The notes below the pieces were generated by a model. It did not search any database. It was not told the DNA's origin and was given only the letters and a program-made list of their open reading frames with translations. This document shows, piece by piece, positions 26,142 through 34,755 of a stretch of 64,000 nucleotides of DNA. How positions within the stretch are numbered: position 1 is the stretch's first letter; the number at the start of each line of letters is the position of its first letter. The stretch is from Ga0077548 sp035440445 (GTDB lineage: Bacteria > Pseudomonadota > Alphaproteobacteria > Rhizobiales > Xanthobacteraceae), in contig DAORMJ010000018.1 of the NCBI GenBank assembly GCA_035440445.1, positions 16,919-80,918 on the forward strand. Reading direction: 5' to 3'. A program made the position numbers and the translations under genes.

Positions 26142-27533
26142 TTACTCCGGTCCGATCATCTTCTCAGGCCGCACCAGCGCGTCGAATTCTTCGTTCGAGA
26201 TATAGCCGCCGCCGACGGCTTCTTCGCGCAACGTCGTGCCTTTCTTGTGGGCGGTCTTCGCGATCTTTGCGGCGTTGTCGTAGCCGATCTTCGGCGCGAG
26301 CGCGGTGACCAGCATCAGCGAGCGCTCGAGCAGGTCCTTGATCTTGTCTTCGTTGGCTTCGATGCCGACGACGCAATTGTCGGTGAAGGAAATCGCCGCG
26401 TCGCCAAGCAAGCGGACCGATTGCAGAAGTGCATAGGCCATCACCGGTTTGAAGACGTTGAGTTCGAAATGGCCCTGCGAACCGGCCACGGTAACGGCTG
26501 TGTTGTTGCCGAACACCTGGCAGCAAACCATCGTCAGCGCTTCGGCCTGCGTCGGGTTCACCTTGCCGGGCATGATCGAGGAGCCGGGCTCGTTTTCGGG
26601 CAGCGAGAGTTCGCCCAGACCCGAACGCGGACCCGAACCAAGGAAGCGAATGTCATTCGCGATCTTGAAGAGGGCGGTCGCGCAGGAATTCAACGCGCCG
26701 TGGGTTGCGACATAGGCATCGTGCGCTGCCATCACCTCGAACTTGTTCGGTGCGGTGACGAAGGGCAGCTTGGTCATTTCCGCGATCTTCTGCGCGACCT
26801 TCTCCGCGAAGCCTTTCTTGGCATTGAGACCGGTGCCGACGGCGGTGCCGCCCTGCGCCAGCAACATCAGTTCGCTCAGGGTTGCGCGAATGCGCGCGAT
26901 CGAGGACTGCACCTGCGCGGCATAGCCCGAAAATTCCTGGCCGAGCGTGAGCGGGGTCGCATCCTGCGTGTGGGTGCGGCCGATCTTGATGATGTGCGCG
27001 AAGTCTTTCGCCTTCTGGTCGAGTGCCTTCTGCAAGTGCTCGAGCGCCGGAATCAGCTTGTGGGTAATCTCCTCGGCGGCTGCTACGTGCATGACGGTCG
27101 GGAAGGAGTCATTCGAGGACTGACTCATGTTCACGTGGTCGTTCGGATGCACCGGCTTCTTCGAGCCCATGGTGCCGCCGAGCATCTCGATCGCGCGGTT
27201 TCCGATGACCTCGTTCGCATTCATGTTCGATTGCGTACCGGAGCCGGTCTGCCAGACCACGAGCGGAAAGTGATCGTCGAGTTTTCCCGCGATGACTTCG
27301 TCGGCCGCCCGGCAAATCGCCTCGGCAAGTTTCGAATCAAGCAGGCCAAGTTCCTGGTTGGTCAAAGCAGCGGCTTTTTTGAGCAGACCGAAGGCGCGCA
27401 CCACCGGCTTCGGCATGCGCTCGCCACCGATCTTGAAATTCATGGTCGAGCGTTGCGTCTGCGCTCCCCAATATCGATCCGCCGCGACTTCGATCGGGCC
27501 GAAAGTGTCTGTCTCCGTGCGCGTCTTCGTCAT
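26142..27533 (-). CDS. fumC: Fumarate hydratase class II
   Basis: A 463-residue TCA-cycle enzyme interconverting fumarate and L-malate without an iron-sulfur cluster. Signatures: FGPIEVAADRYWGAQTQRS, VVWQTGSGTQSNMNANEVI, HPNDHVNMSQSSNDSFPT, KIGRTHTQDATPLTLGQEF and the superfamily loop GSSIMPGKVNPTQAEAL with the catalytic-loop Ser. I chose the ATG at 27533, which gives the normal FumC length; the frame opens 30 codons earlier. Confidence 0.97.
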   Translation of the reverse strand: MTKTRTETDTFGPIEVAADRYWGAQTQRSTMNFKIGGERMPKPVVRAFGLLKKAAALTNQELGLLDSKLAEAICRAADEVIAGKLDDHFPLVVWQTGSGTQSNMNANEVIGNRAIEMLGGTMGSKKPVHPNDHVNMSQSSNDSFPTVMHVAAAEEITHKLIPALEHLQKALDQKAKDFAHIIKIGRTHTQDATPLTLGQEFSGYAAQVQSSIARIRATLSELMLLAQGGTAVGTGLNAKKGFAEKVAQKIAEMTKLPFVTAPNKFEVMAAHDAYVATHGALNSCATALFKIANDIRFLGSGPRSGLGELSLPENEPGSSIMPGKVNPTQAEALTMVCCQVFGNNTAVTVAGSQGHFELNVFKPVMAYALLQSVRLLGDAAISFTDNCVVGIEANEDKIKDLLERSLMLVTALAPKIGYDNAAKIAKTAHKKGTTLREEAVGGGYISNEEFDALVRPEKMIGPE

Positions 27534-27768
27534 ATTCAATTCTCGCTTTTCGTCGTTTCGCGATTGCCGGTTGCGTATCTCATTACCGCCTTTTGCAGCG
27601 CAACTCGCGGTAGTGCGATGCAAGCGTCTAGGACCATAGTACCGCTATGCAAATTCAGCCGAATTGTCACTTGCGAAGATGATTATAGTCACTAATGTTC
27701 TGCGCGCTTGACGCAAACGGAACGCAAGATTCCGCTGCGTCATCGGGGATGGGACAAGGAAACGGCCG

Positions 27769-27960
27769 ATGGCCGAGATTGTAAATTTGCGTCGTGCTCG
27801 CAAAGCGAAGGCACGCGTGGAAAAAGAAGTGACCGCGGCTGAGAACCGTGCTCGTCACGGCCGTACGGCGCATGAACGCACCTTGACCTCCAAGCTCGAA
27901 CATCAACGAGAGCACTCTCTCAGTCTGCATCTGCGTGCAGATAGAGAAGGTCAGAAATGA
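27769..27960 (+). CDS. DUF4169 family protein
   Basis: A 63-residue, very basic protein: MAEIVNLRRARKAKARVEKE, then ENRARHGRTAHERTL. This is the DUF4169 pattern found in alphaproteobacteria, commonly next to a ribbon-helix-helix gene, as here (4-base overlap, ATGA). Function unknown. Confidence 0.9.
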   Translation: MAEIVNLRRARKAKARVEKEVTAAENRARHGRTAHERTLTSKLEHQREHSLSLHLRADREGQK

Positions 27961-28196
27961 AGAGCCCTGTCGTAAAACGGTCAATCGTAATCGCTGGTCA
28001 CAAAACGAGTGTCAGTCTGGAAGACGCTTTCTGGGATGCGCTCAAACATATCGCAGCAGAGCGCAGGGTGACGCTTTCGGACGTCGTCCAGGAAGTGGAT
28101 CAGAAGCGCAAGCAGGGCAATCTTTCGTCCGCGATCAGGCTTTTTGTGCTCGATCACTATCGCTCTTATTATTCGGCGGTTCGTTCGCGCGTGTGA
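27957..28196 (+). CDS. Ribbon-helix-helix domain protein
   Basis: A 79-residue protein. The segment KRSIVIAGHKTSVSLEDAFWDALKHIA followed by VTLSDVVQEVDQ and AIRLFVLDHYR is the RHH_4 ribbon-helix-helix fold, usually DNA-binding. It overlaps the DUF4169 gene and lies upstream of hflK. Targets are unknown. Confidence 0.9.
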   Translation: MKSPVVKRSIVIAGHKTSVSLEDAFWDALKHIAAERRVTLSDVVQEVDQKRKQGNLSSAIRLFVLDHYRSYYSAVRSRV

Positions 28197-28337
28197 ACCC
28201 CGGATTGCGGGTGCCGGGGCGCCTTGCGCAAGCGCGACAGGTGCCCGCGTTGAACCGCCACATTCGCTACCCTATAACCGTCGCAACTTGCAGAACGGGC
28301 CGATGAGCGAGCCCGCGGCGCGACCGGAGGCTATTTA

Positions 28338-29468
28338 ATGTCTTGGAAGAATCAGAGCGGCGGACCTTGGGGCGGAGGGCCGCGCGGGCCATGGGGCTCC
28401 GGCCAACAGCCGGGTGGACCGGGCCGAAACAGCGGCGGGAATCAGCCGCCGGACCTGGAGGATTTGATCCGCCGTGGGCAGGACCGCCTCAAGAACGTGT
28501 TGCCGGGGTCAGGCAATTTCGGCAGCAAGGGCGCGATCCTGCTTCTTTTTGCAGCCGTGGTGGTGTGGCTCCTCTCGGGCTTCTACCGTGTAAATACGGA
28601 TGAGCAGGGCATCGTCCTGCGGTTCGGCAAGTTCGTGCAGACGACGCAGCCGGGCCTCAACTATCACCTGCCTTACCCGATCGAGACCGTGCTGACGCCG
28701 CGGGTGACGTTCGAAAACAAGGTCGATATTGGCTTCCGCGTGCAGGAGGATTTCCGGCGCGGCACGGTCACCCGCGATGTGACCGAAGAGAGCCTGATTC
28801 TGACCGGCGACGAAAACATCGTCGATGTCGATTTTTCCGTGTTCTGGATCATCAACAACGCCGGCAATTACCTGTTCAATCTTCAGAACCCCGAAAGCAC
28901 GATCAAGGCGGTCGCCGAATCGGCCATGCGCGAAGTCGTTGGCCGCGCCCAGATCCAGCCGATCCTGACCGGTGCGCGTGCCGCGACCGAGCAGGAGGTG
29001 CTGAAGCTGATGCAGCGCATCCTCGACAGCTATCAGTCGGGCGTGACCATTACGCGCGTGCAGATGCAGAAGGTCGATCCGCCCGCGCAGGTCATCGACG
29101 CCTTCCGCGACGTGCAGGCTGCGCGCGCCGACGCCGAGCGTCTGCAGAACGAAGCGCAGACCTACGCAAACCGCGTGGTGCCGGAAGCGCGAGGCGAGGC
29201 CTCTCGGATTCTTCAGGGAGCGGAAGCCTATCGCGAGCGCACCGTCGTCGAGGCGAAAGGTCAGGCCGCGCGCTTCAACTCGATCCTTGCCGAATACAAG
29301 CTGGCGCCGGAAGTGACGCGGCGGCGCATGTATCTCGAAACCATGGAGCGCGTGCTCGGTGGAATCGACAAGGTCATCCTCGATCCGGGCACGAAGGGCT
29401 CCAATGTGGTGCCTTATTTGCCGCTCGATCAATTGTTGCGGCCCAATCAGTCCGGAGCACGCCGATGA
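28338..29468 (+). CDS. hflK: FtsH protease modulator HflK
   Basis: A 376-residue inner-membrane protein. A Gly/Pro/Trp-rich cytoplasmic N-terminus (first ~55 residues) is followed by one membrane helix (ILLLFAAVVVWLLSGFY) and an SPFH/band-7 domain (VNTDEQGIVLRFGKFVQT, then a long coiled coil AARADAERLQNEAQTYANR). HflK and HflC form a large cage around FtsH and modulate its proteolysis. The stop overlaps the hflC start by 4 bases. Confidence 0.96.
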   Translation: MSWKNQSGGPWGGGPRGPWGSGQQPGGPGRNSGGNQPPDLEDLIRRGQDRLKNVLPGSGNFGSKGAILLLFAAVVVWLLSGFYRVNTDEQGIVLRFGKFVQTTQPGLNYHLPYPIETVLTPRVTFENKVDIGFRVQEDFRRGTVTRDVTEESLILTGDENIVDVDFSVFWIINNAGNYLFNLQNPESTIKAVAESAMREVVGRAQIQPILTGARAATEQEVLKLMQRILDSYQSGVTITRVQMQKVDPPAQVIDAFRDVQAARADAERLQNEAQTYANRVVPEARGEASRILQGAEAYRERTVVEAKGQAARFNSILAEYKLAPEVTRRRMYLETMERVLGGIDKVILDPGTKGSNVVPYLPLDQLLRPNQSGARR

Positions 29469-30364
29469 AAACGATTACCGGCGTTATTGCCGTACTGATC
29501 GCCCTGGTTGCGATCGCACTCTACTCCTCGATCTTCTTCGTGCATCAGTCGCAGCAGGCGCTCTTGCTCCGCTTCGGCGAGCCGCGCCGCATTATCGTCG
29601 AGCCGGGCCTGCAGTATAAGGCGCCGCTCATCGACACCGTGATCCTGATCGACAAGCGCATTCTCGATCTCGACAATCCGCCGCAGGAAGTCATCGCGTC
29701 GGACCAGAAGCGTCTCGTGGTGGATGCTTTCGCGCGCTATCGCATCACCGATCCGCTGAAGTTCTATCAGTCGGTCGCGACCATCGAAGGCGCTAACTCG
29801 CGTCTGCTGCCGGTGCTCAACGCGTCCATGCGGCGTGTGCTCGGCGAATCGACCTTTATCGAGGTGGTCCGTGACGACCGCTCCGATCTGATGGGACGGA
29901 TCAAGGACGGCATGAACGCCGAGGCGAAGAGCAACTTCGGCATCGAAGTCGTCGACGTCCGCCTCCGCCGCGCCGATCTGCCCGACGCCAACAGCCAGGC
30001 GGTCTATCAGCGGATGCAGACCGAGCGTCAGCGCGAAGCCGCGGAAATCCGCGCGCAGGGCAATCAGGCAAGCCAGGCGATCCGTGCGAAAGCCGATCGC
30101 GACGTGACCGTCATTATCGCAGAAGCCACATCCAAGGGCGAACAGCTCCGAGGTGAGGGCGACGCCACGCGCAACAAGATTTTCGCGGATGCCTTTGGCA
30201 AGGATCCCGATTTCTTCTCGTTCTATCGTTCGATGCAGGCCTATGAGCAGGGGCTGCAGAAGGACGGCACGCGCATGCTGTTGACGCCGGATTCCGAATT
30301 TTTCCGCTACTTCCAGAATCCGGCCGGCACGCTTCTGCCGCCGCCTGCTTCGCCTGCGCGCTAG
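29465..30364 (+). CDS. hflC: FtsH protease modulator HflC
   Basis: A 299-residue SPFH protein with one N-terminal membrane helix (VIAVLIALVAIALYSSIFF), then VHQSQQALLLRFGEPRR, LDLDNPPQEVIASDQKRL and a coiled coil (MQTERQREAAEIRAQGNQ). The partner of HflK. Its 4-base overlap with hflK indicates translational coupling. DUF2065 and degP follow. Confidence 0.96.
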   Translation: MKTITGVIAVLIALVAIALYSSIFFVHQSQQALLLRFGEPRRIIVEPGLQYKAPLIDTVILIDKRILDLDNPPQEVIASDQKRLVVDAFARYRITDPLKFYQSVATIEGANSRLLPVLNASMRRVLGESTFIEVVRDDRSDLMGRIKDGMNAEAKSNFGIEVVDVRLRRADLPDANSQAVYQRMQTERQREAAEIRAQGNQASQAIRAKADRDVTVIIAEATSKGEQLRGEGDATRNKIFADAFGKDPDFFSFYRSMQAYEQGLQKDGTRMLLTPDSEFFRYFQNPAGTLLPPPASPAR

Positions 30365-30376
30365 TCTCAGGGCAGC

Positions 30377-30562
30377 ATGACGTTTCTTGTCGCCGCCCTG
30401 GGCCTGCTGCTAGCTATCGAAGGACTGATGTTTGCGGCTTTTCCGGGAGCCGCAAAACGGGCCGCGGCCGCCATCATCGATGCGCCGGAGGGAACATTGC
30501 GCGCGGTCGGACTGATCGCCGCAATTCTCGGCGTCGTGCTGGTCTGGTTCGCGCGGCGATAG
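30377..30562 (+). CDS. DUF2065 small membrane protein
   Basis: A 61-residue protein with two membrane helices around a short loop, KRAAAAIIDAPEGTLRAVG. This is the DUF2065 pattern found directly after hflC in many proteobacteria. It starts 12 bases after the hflC stop. Function unknown; possibly part of the HflKC/FtsH assembly by context. Confidence 0.88.
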   Translation: MTFLVAALGLLLAIEGLMFAAFPGAAKRAAAAIIDAPEGTLRAVGLIAAILGVVLVWFARR

Positions 30563-30687
30563 GTTCACGCGAATTTGCGAAAACGCGGGAACCATCGCTC
30601 CGCCTGATGCTTGCGTCACAGGCCGTTCGGGCGCAGTTTTGCCACAGACGGCCAGCATCGCTGATCTGTCAGAGGAAAAGGCGTTCC

Positions 30688-32172
30688 ATGTCCGTTTCGC
30701 GCGATACCGGCTCAACAATTCTCGTTCGACTTGCCACCGCAGCGGTTCTTGCCGCGTTCGTGTTCGTAACGCCGCATACGATCCGCGCGCAGACGCGGGG
30801 ACCCGACAACGTCGCGGATGTCGCCGACCGCGTGCAGTCCGCGGTCGTGAACATTTCGACCTCGCAGAACGTGAATCCGTCCCAGCAGGTGCCGATGCCG
30901 CAGCTGCCGCCCGGTTCGCCCTTCGAGGAATTTTTCGACGAGTTCTTCAAGAACAAGAATGACGGCGATCCGAAGCGCCAGCGCAAAGTCTCCTCGCTCG
31001 GCTCCGGGTTCGTGATCGATCCGTCCGGCATCGTCATCACCAACAATCACGTCATCGCGGAAGCCGACGAGATCATCGTCAACTTCGCAGACGGCACGAA
31101 GCTCAAGGCAGAACTTATCGGCCGCGACGAGAAGGTCGACCTTGCGGTATTGCGCGTGAAACCGAAGACGCCGCTCAAGGCGGTCAACTTCGGTGACTCG
31201 GACAAGACGCGCGTCGGCGAATGGGTCATGGCGATCGGCAATCCATTCGGGCTTGGAGGCTCGGTGACGGTCGGCGTCGTATCGGCGCGTAACCGCAATA
31301 TCGAGTCGAGCCTTTATGACGATTTCATCCAGACAGATGCCGCAATCAACCGCGGCAATTCCGGTGGCCCGCTCTTCAACCTGCAGGGCGAGGTGATCGG
31401 CATCAACACCGCGATTTTCTCGCAGACCGGCGGCTCCATCGGTATCGGCTTCGCGATCCCCGCGAATACGGTGTTGCCGCTGATCAAGCAGCTTCGCGAA
31501 ACCGGCGAGATCCAGCGTGGCTGGATCGGCGTCTCGATCCAGCCCGTGGATGACCAGATCGCCGAAAGCCTGGGCCTGCCGGCCGCGCGCGGTGCCTTGA
31601 TCGCGGCCGTGAACGATAATGGCCCCGCCATGAAGGGCGGCATGCTCGCGGGCGACGTCGTCATCCGGTTCAACGGGCAGGAAGTCCGCGAGATGCGCAA
31701 CCTTCCGCGGATCGTCGCCGGCAGCGAGATCGGCAAGGCCGTGGACGTGGTCGTGATCCGCAAGGGCAAGGAAGTCACGCTGAAGCTCGAGGTTGCCAAG
31801 CTCGTGGAGCCTGACAAGAAGCCCAACCGCCAGACCAAGGCGGAGCCCCAGCAGCAGCCCCAGCGTTCCGCCGCCAACCGGCCGCTCGGCCTTGAATTAT
31901 CGGCTTTGAATGAAGACCTGCGCCGCCGCTATCGGCTGAAGGAAAACGTGAAGGGTGTGGTGGTGACGGGCGTTGATCCGGAGTCCAATGCCGCCGAACA
32001 GAATATCGAGGCCGGGCTTGTCGTGATCGAAATTTCCGGGGAACCGGTCGCGACCGCCGCCGACATGCGCACGCGGGTGGAAGCCTTGAAGAAGGCCGGG
32101 AAGAAGTCGGCGCTCTTGCTTCTACTCAATTCGAGCGGCGAACAGCGCTTCGTTGCCGTTACCATCCCGTAA
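30688..32172 (+). CDS. degP: Periplasmic Do/DegP-like serine protease
   Basis: A 495-residue protein with a signal peptide ending IRAQ. The trypsin-like domain has H121 (TNNHVI), D151 (EKVDLAVLRV) and S225 (NRGNSGGPLF). Two PDZ domains follow (about 285-375 and 400-490). An acidic/aromatic insertion, EEFFDEFFKNKN, is typical of the Do family. It degrades or holds misfolded envelope proteins. Last gene of the hflK-hflC-DUF2065-degP cluster. DegP versus DegQ assignment is uncertain. Confidence 0.94.
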   Translation: MSVSRDTGSTILVRLATAAVLAAFVFVTPHTIRAQTRGPDNVADVADRVQSAVVNISTSQNVNPSQQVPMPQLPPGSPFEEFFDEFFKNKNDGDPKRQRKVSSLGSGFVIDPSGIVITNNHVIAEADEIIVNFADGTKLKAELIGRDEKVDLAVLRVKPKTPLKAVNFGDSDKTRVGEWVMAIGNPFGLGGSVTVGVVSARNRNIESSLYDDFIQTDAAINRGNSGGPLFNLQGEVIGINTAIFSQTGGSIGIGFAIPANTVLPLIKQLRETGEIQRGWIGVSIQPVDDQIAESLGLPAARGALIAAVNDNGPAMKGGMLAGDVVIRFNGQEVREMRNLPRIVAGSEIGKAVDVVVIRKGKEVTLKLEVAKLVEPDKKPNRQTKAEPQQQPQRSAANRPLGLELSALNEDLRRRYRLKENVKGVVVTGVDPESNAAEQNIEAGLVVIEISGEPVATAADMRTRVEALKKAGKKSALLLLLNSSGEQRFVAVTIP

Positions 32173-32400
32173 TCCCCGAGCCATGCTCTGACGGGGCCGG
32201 AACGGGGCTCTGGATTTCTAGTTTTGGCGCGTTTTCTTCGCGCGAACCGCTCTCCGCTTCCCTCGGAAACACGCCGGGTATCGTTCACAGTTTATTGTCC
32301 GCTTCCCTAGGGGTTGATCACGCGATCGCGTTTGCGCGTGATAGCTCAAGCCGTTAGCATCCGCGGCAATCAGGGGAGCGGTTCTTTGCGAACGACGGAC

Positions 32401-34755
32401 ATGCCTTTTGCGCTTCGTTCCGGGACGATGATCACCGGCTACGAAGTCGTGCGCGCGATCGGTGCGGGTGGTTTTGGCATCACCTATGAAGGCTACAACC
32501 CGATCACGGAGCGGCGGGTTGCCATCAAGGAGTTTTTCCCGCGCGGCATCGCTTCGCGCGACGACGCGACCCGGATCGCGTATTCCCAGCAGGACAACGA
32601 GGTGGTGTCCTGGGCGCTCAAGCGCTTCGCCGACTCCACCAATCGGCTCGCCAAGCTCAAGCACCCGAACATCATCGAGGTGCTGAACTATGTAGCGGAC
32701 AACGGCACCGGCTACATGGTCATGGAGCACGTCGAAGGGCAGACGCTCGAAGACTGGCTGAAGGGGCGCACGTCGCCCCCGCAGCTTGCCGAACTTGGTC
32801 CGATTTTTGATCCGATCTTCGACGCGCTCGAATATGTTCATTCAAACGGACTGATCCATCGCGACATCGCGCCCGACAACATCATGATCCGCGGCGATGG
32901 CCGTCCCGTGCTGATCGATTTCGGTGCATTGAAGTTGATCGCCGAACATACCCAGGCGCATGGGCCTTCGCCGAAGAGCTTCGGCGTGGTGAAGGCAAAC
33001 TATTCGCCGCCCGAGCAAAGCGACGACAGCGGCGTCACCGATCCGCGCATGGATGTCTATTCGCTGGCGGCAACGATTTACCGGGCGCTTGCGGGCAAGC
33101 CTCCCGCGGATGCCGACCGGCGCAAAACGGACATCGCGTTGAAGGGCGTGGACCCTTACATCCCGCTTGCCACAGCGGCCGAGGTTGCGGTGCCGGCTCA
33201 GTTTGCTACGACCATTGACGCCGCGCTGTCGCTGCGCCCCATCGAGCGGCCTTCGTCGGTTTCGGAGTTCCGTTCACGCCTTGCCGCGCGTGAAGAAGCG
33301 GCGGTGAGCGATCCGGTAACGGCAGCCATTGCACCGGCAGCAGAGATCGCGCCGACCGCCGCGATTTCTCCCGTCACGTCATCGGCGCCCGCGACCGAAA
33401 TTCCGGCTCCGGTCCCATCCGACGCGACATTTGCCATTCCTGCTTCGCCGGCGGCGCCTGCGCCGGATGAAAGAACCAGCGCAAGCTATACGCCGCCGCC
33501 CGTTCAGCCTTACGACGCGTCAGCACGGCCGGCGGATCAAGGGCAGGCCTATATGCCCCCCGGCAGCGACATGCCGGGAAAAAAGCGCTCGGGCATGTCC
33601 ATCGTCAATATCGCTGCGGTGGTCTTGCTGATCGTCGGCTGTCTTGCTGTCGTGCTGCATCGTCCGATCCTCAATTTTGTGGACCGGATGATGGGCATGC
33701 GGTTCACCATGGGTCTGGAGGAGCAGAACCAGCCTGCGCAAAAGCAGGCGCCGCAGAAGCAGCAGCCGCAACAGCAGAACCAGCAGCCGCAGCAACAACA
33801 GCAAACCCGGCGCGATACGCAGGGCGAGCGCTTGCCGCAGCAACAACAACAAACGCAGCGTCAGCAGCAACCGCCTTCGCGCGATGCTGAGGCCTTGCTG
33901 ACGCGCGCAAATCAGTCGCAACGAACCGGCGACAATCGACGCGCCATCGAAGAATATTCGGATGCAATCCGGCTCGATCCGTCGCTGGTCAATGCCTATA
34001 CCGGCCGCGGTCTTTCCTATTACCGGCTTGGCGATGGCGATCGCGCCTTCGACGACTATTCGACCGCCATCCGGCTAGAGCCGAATACGCGCCGCGCCGC
34101 CGTGCCCTATCTTAATCGTGCAATCGTCTGGCGGGAGCGGCTCAATAACGACCGCGCCTTCGAGGATATCGAGAACTCGCTGCGGCTCGATCCAAAGTTC
34201 TCGCTCGCCTACAACACGCGCGGCAATCTCCATTACGATCGCCGCGAATATGACCGGGCGCTCGCGGACTACAATCAGGCGATTTCGCTCGACCCGTCTT
34301 ATGCGTCGGCCTACTCCAACCGCGCCAACGTGCATGCATTGCGGCGCGATCCGCAGCGGGCGCTCGACGACTACAGCACTGCGTTGCGGCTCGAGCCGCG
34401 GAACGTGAATGCACTGGTCGGCCGGGGCAATGCCTATTTCGACCTGAACGACGGCGAGCGCGCGATCAAAGACTACAACGAAGCGCTTCGCATCGATCGC
34501 CGCCACGCTCTCGCATATTTCAATCGCGCCCGCGTCTATCTGGCGCGCAAGGATTACGTCAGCGCGTTGTCCGATTATTCGGACGCGGTGCGGCTTGATC
34601 CGCGCCGGGCCACGGCGCATCAAGGCCGTGGCTTTGCCAATGAGGGGCTTGGTAGGCGCGAAGAAGCGATCAAGGATTTTCGTGAGGCGCTGCGTCTCGA
34701 TCCGAATCTGACACAAAGCCGCGAGGCGTTGCGGCGGCTTGGAGTGAACCTTTGA
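32401..34755 (+). CDS. Membrane-anchored Ser/Thr protein kinase with TPR sensor domain (first of a tandem pair)
   Basis: 784 residues from the ATG at 32401 (the frame opens earlier). The kinase domain (~14-290) has GAGGFG (21-26), K43 in VAIKEFFPRG, HRDIAPDN (D155, N160) and DFG (173-175). An Ala/Pro-rich linker, one membrane helix (~398-422), a Gln-rich periplasmic linker and about eight TPR repeats (DAIRLDPSLVNAYTGRGL and similar) follow. The architecture suggests cytoplasmic phosphorylation controlled by periplasmic protein binding. The A in HRDIA replaces the usual L/K, as in related bacterial kinases. The next gene is a paralogue. Confidence 0.93.
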   Translation: MPFALRSGTMITGYEVVRAIGAGGFGITYEGYNPITERRVAIKEFFPRGIASRDDATRIAYSQQDNEVVSWALKRFADSTNRLAKLKHPNIIEVLNYVADNGTGYMVMEHVEGQTLEDWLKGRTSPPQLAELGPIFDPIFDALEYVHSNGLIHRDIAPDNIMIRGDGRPVLIDFGALKLIAEHTQAHGPSPKSFGVVKANYSPPEQSDDSGVTDPRMDVYSLAATIYRALAGKPPADADRRKTDIALKGVDPYIPLATAAEVAVPAQFATTIDAALSLRPIERPSSVSEFRSRLAAREEAAVSDPVTAAIAPAAEIAPTAAISPVTSSAPATEIPAPVPSDATFAIPASPAAPAPDERTSASYTPPPVQPYDASARPADQGQAYMPPGSDMPGKKRSGMSIVNIAAVVLLIVGCLAVVLHRPILNFVDRMMGMRFTMGLEEQNQPAQKQAPQKQQPQQQNQQPQQQQQTRRDTQGERLPQQQQQTQRQQQPPSRDAEALLTRANQSQRTGDNRRAIEEYSDAIRLDPSLVNAYTGRGLSYYRLGDGDRAFDDYSTAIRLEPNTRRAAVPYLNRAIVWRERLNNDRAFEDIENSLRLDPKFSLAYNTRGNLHYDRREYDRALADYNQAISLDPSYASAYSNRANVHALRRDPQRALDDYSTALRLEPRNVNALVGRGNAYFDLNDGERAIKDYNEALRIDRRHALAYFNRARVYLARKDYVSALSDYSDAVRLDPRRATAHQGRGFANEGLGRREEAIKDFREALRLDPNLTQSREALRRLGVNL

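Noticed and set aside
26112..27695. 527-residue plus-strand reading frame
   Set aside because: Antisense to fumC; low-complexity Arg/His-rich translation.
33720..33880. CAG/CAA-rich repeat
   Set aside because: It codes for the Gln-rich linker of the first kinase and varies codon by codon; not a separate element.
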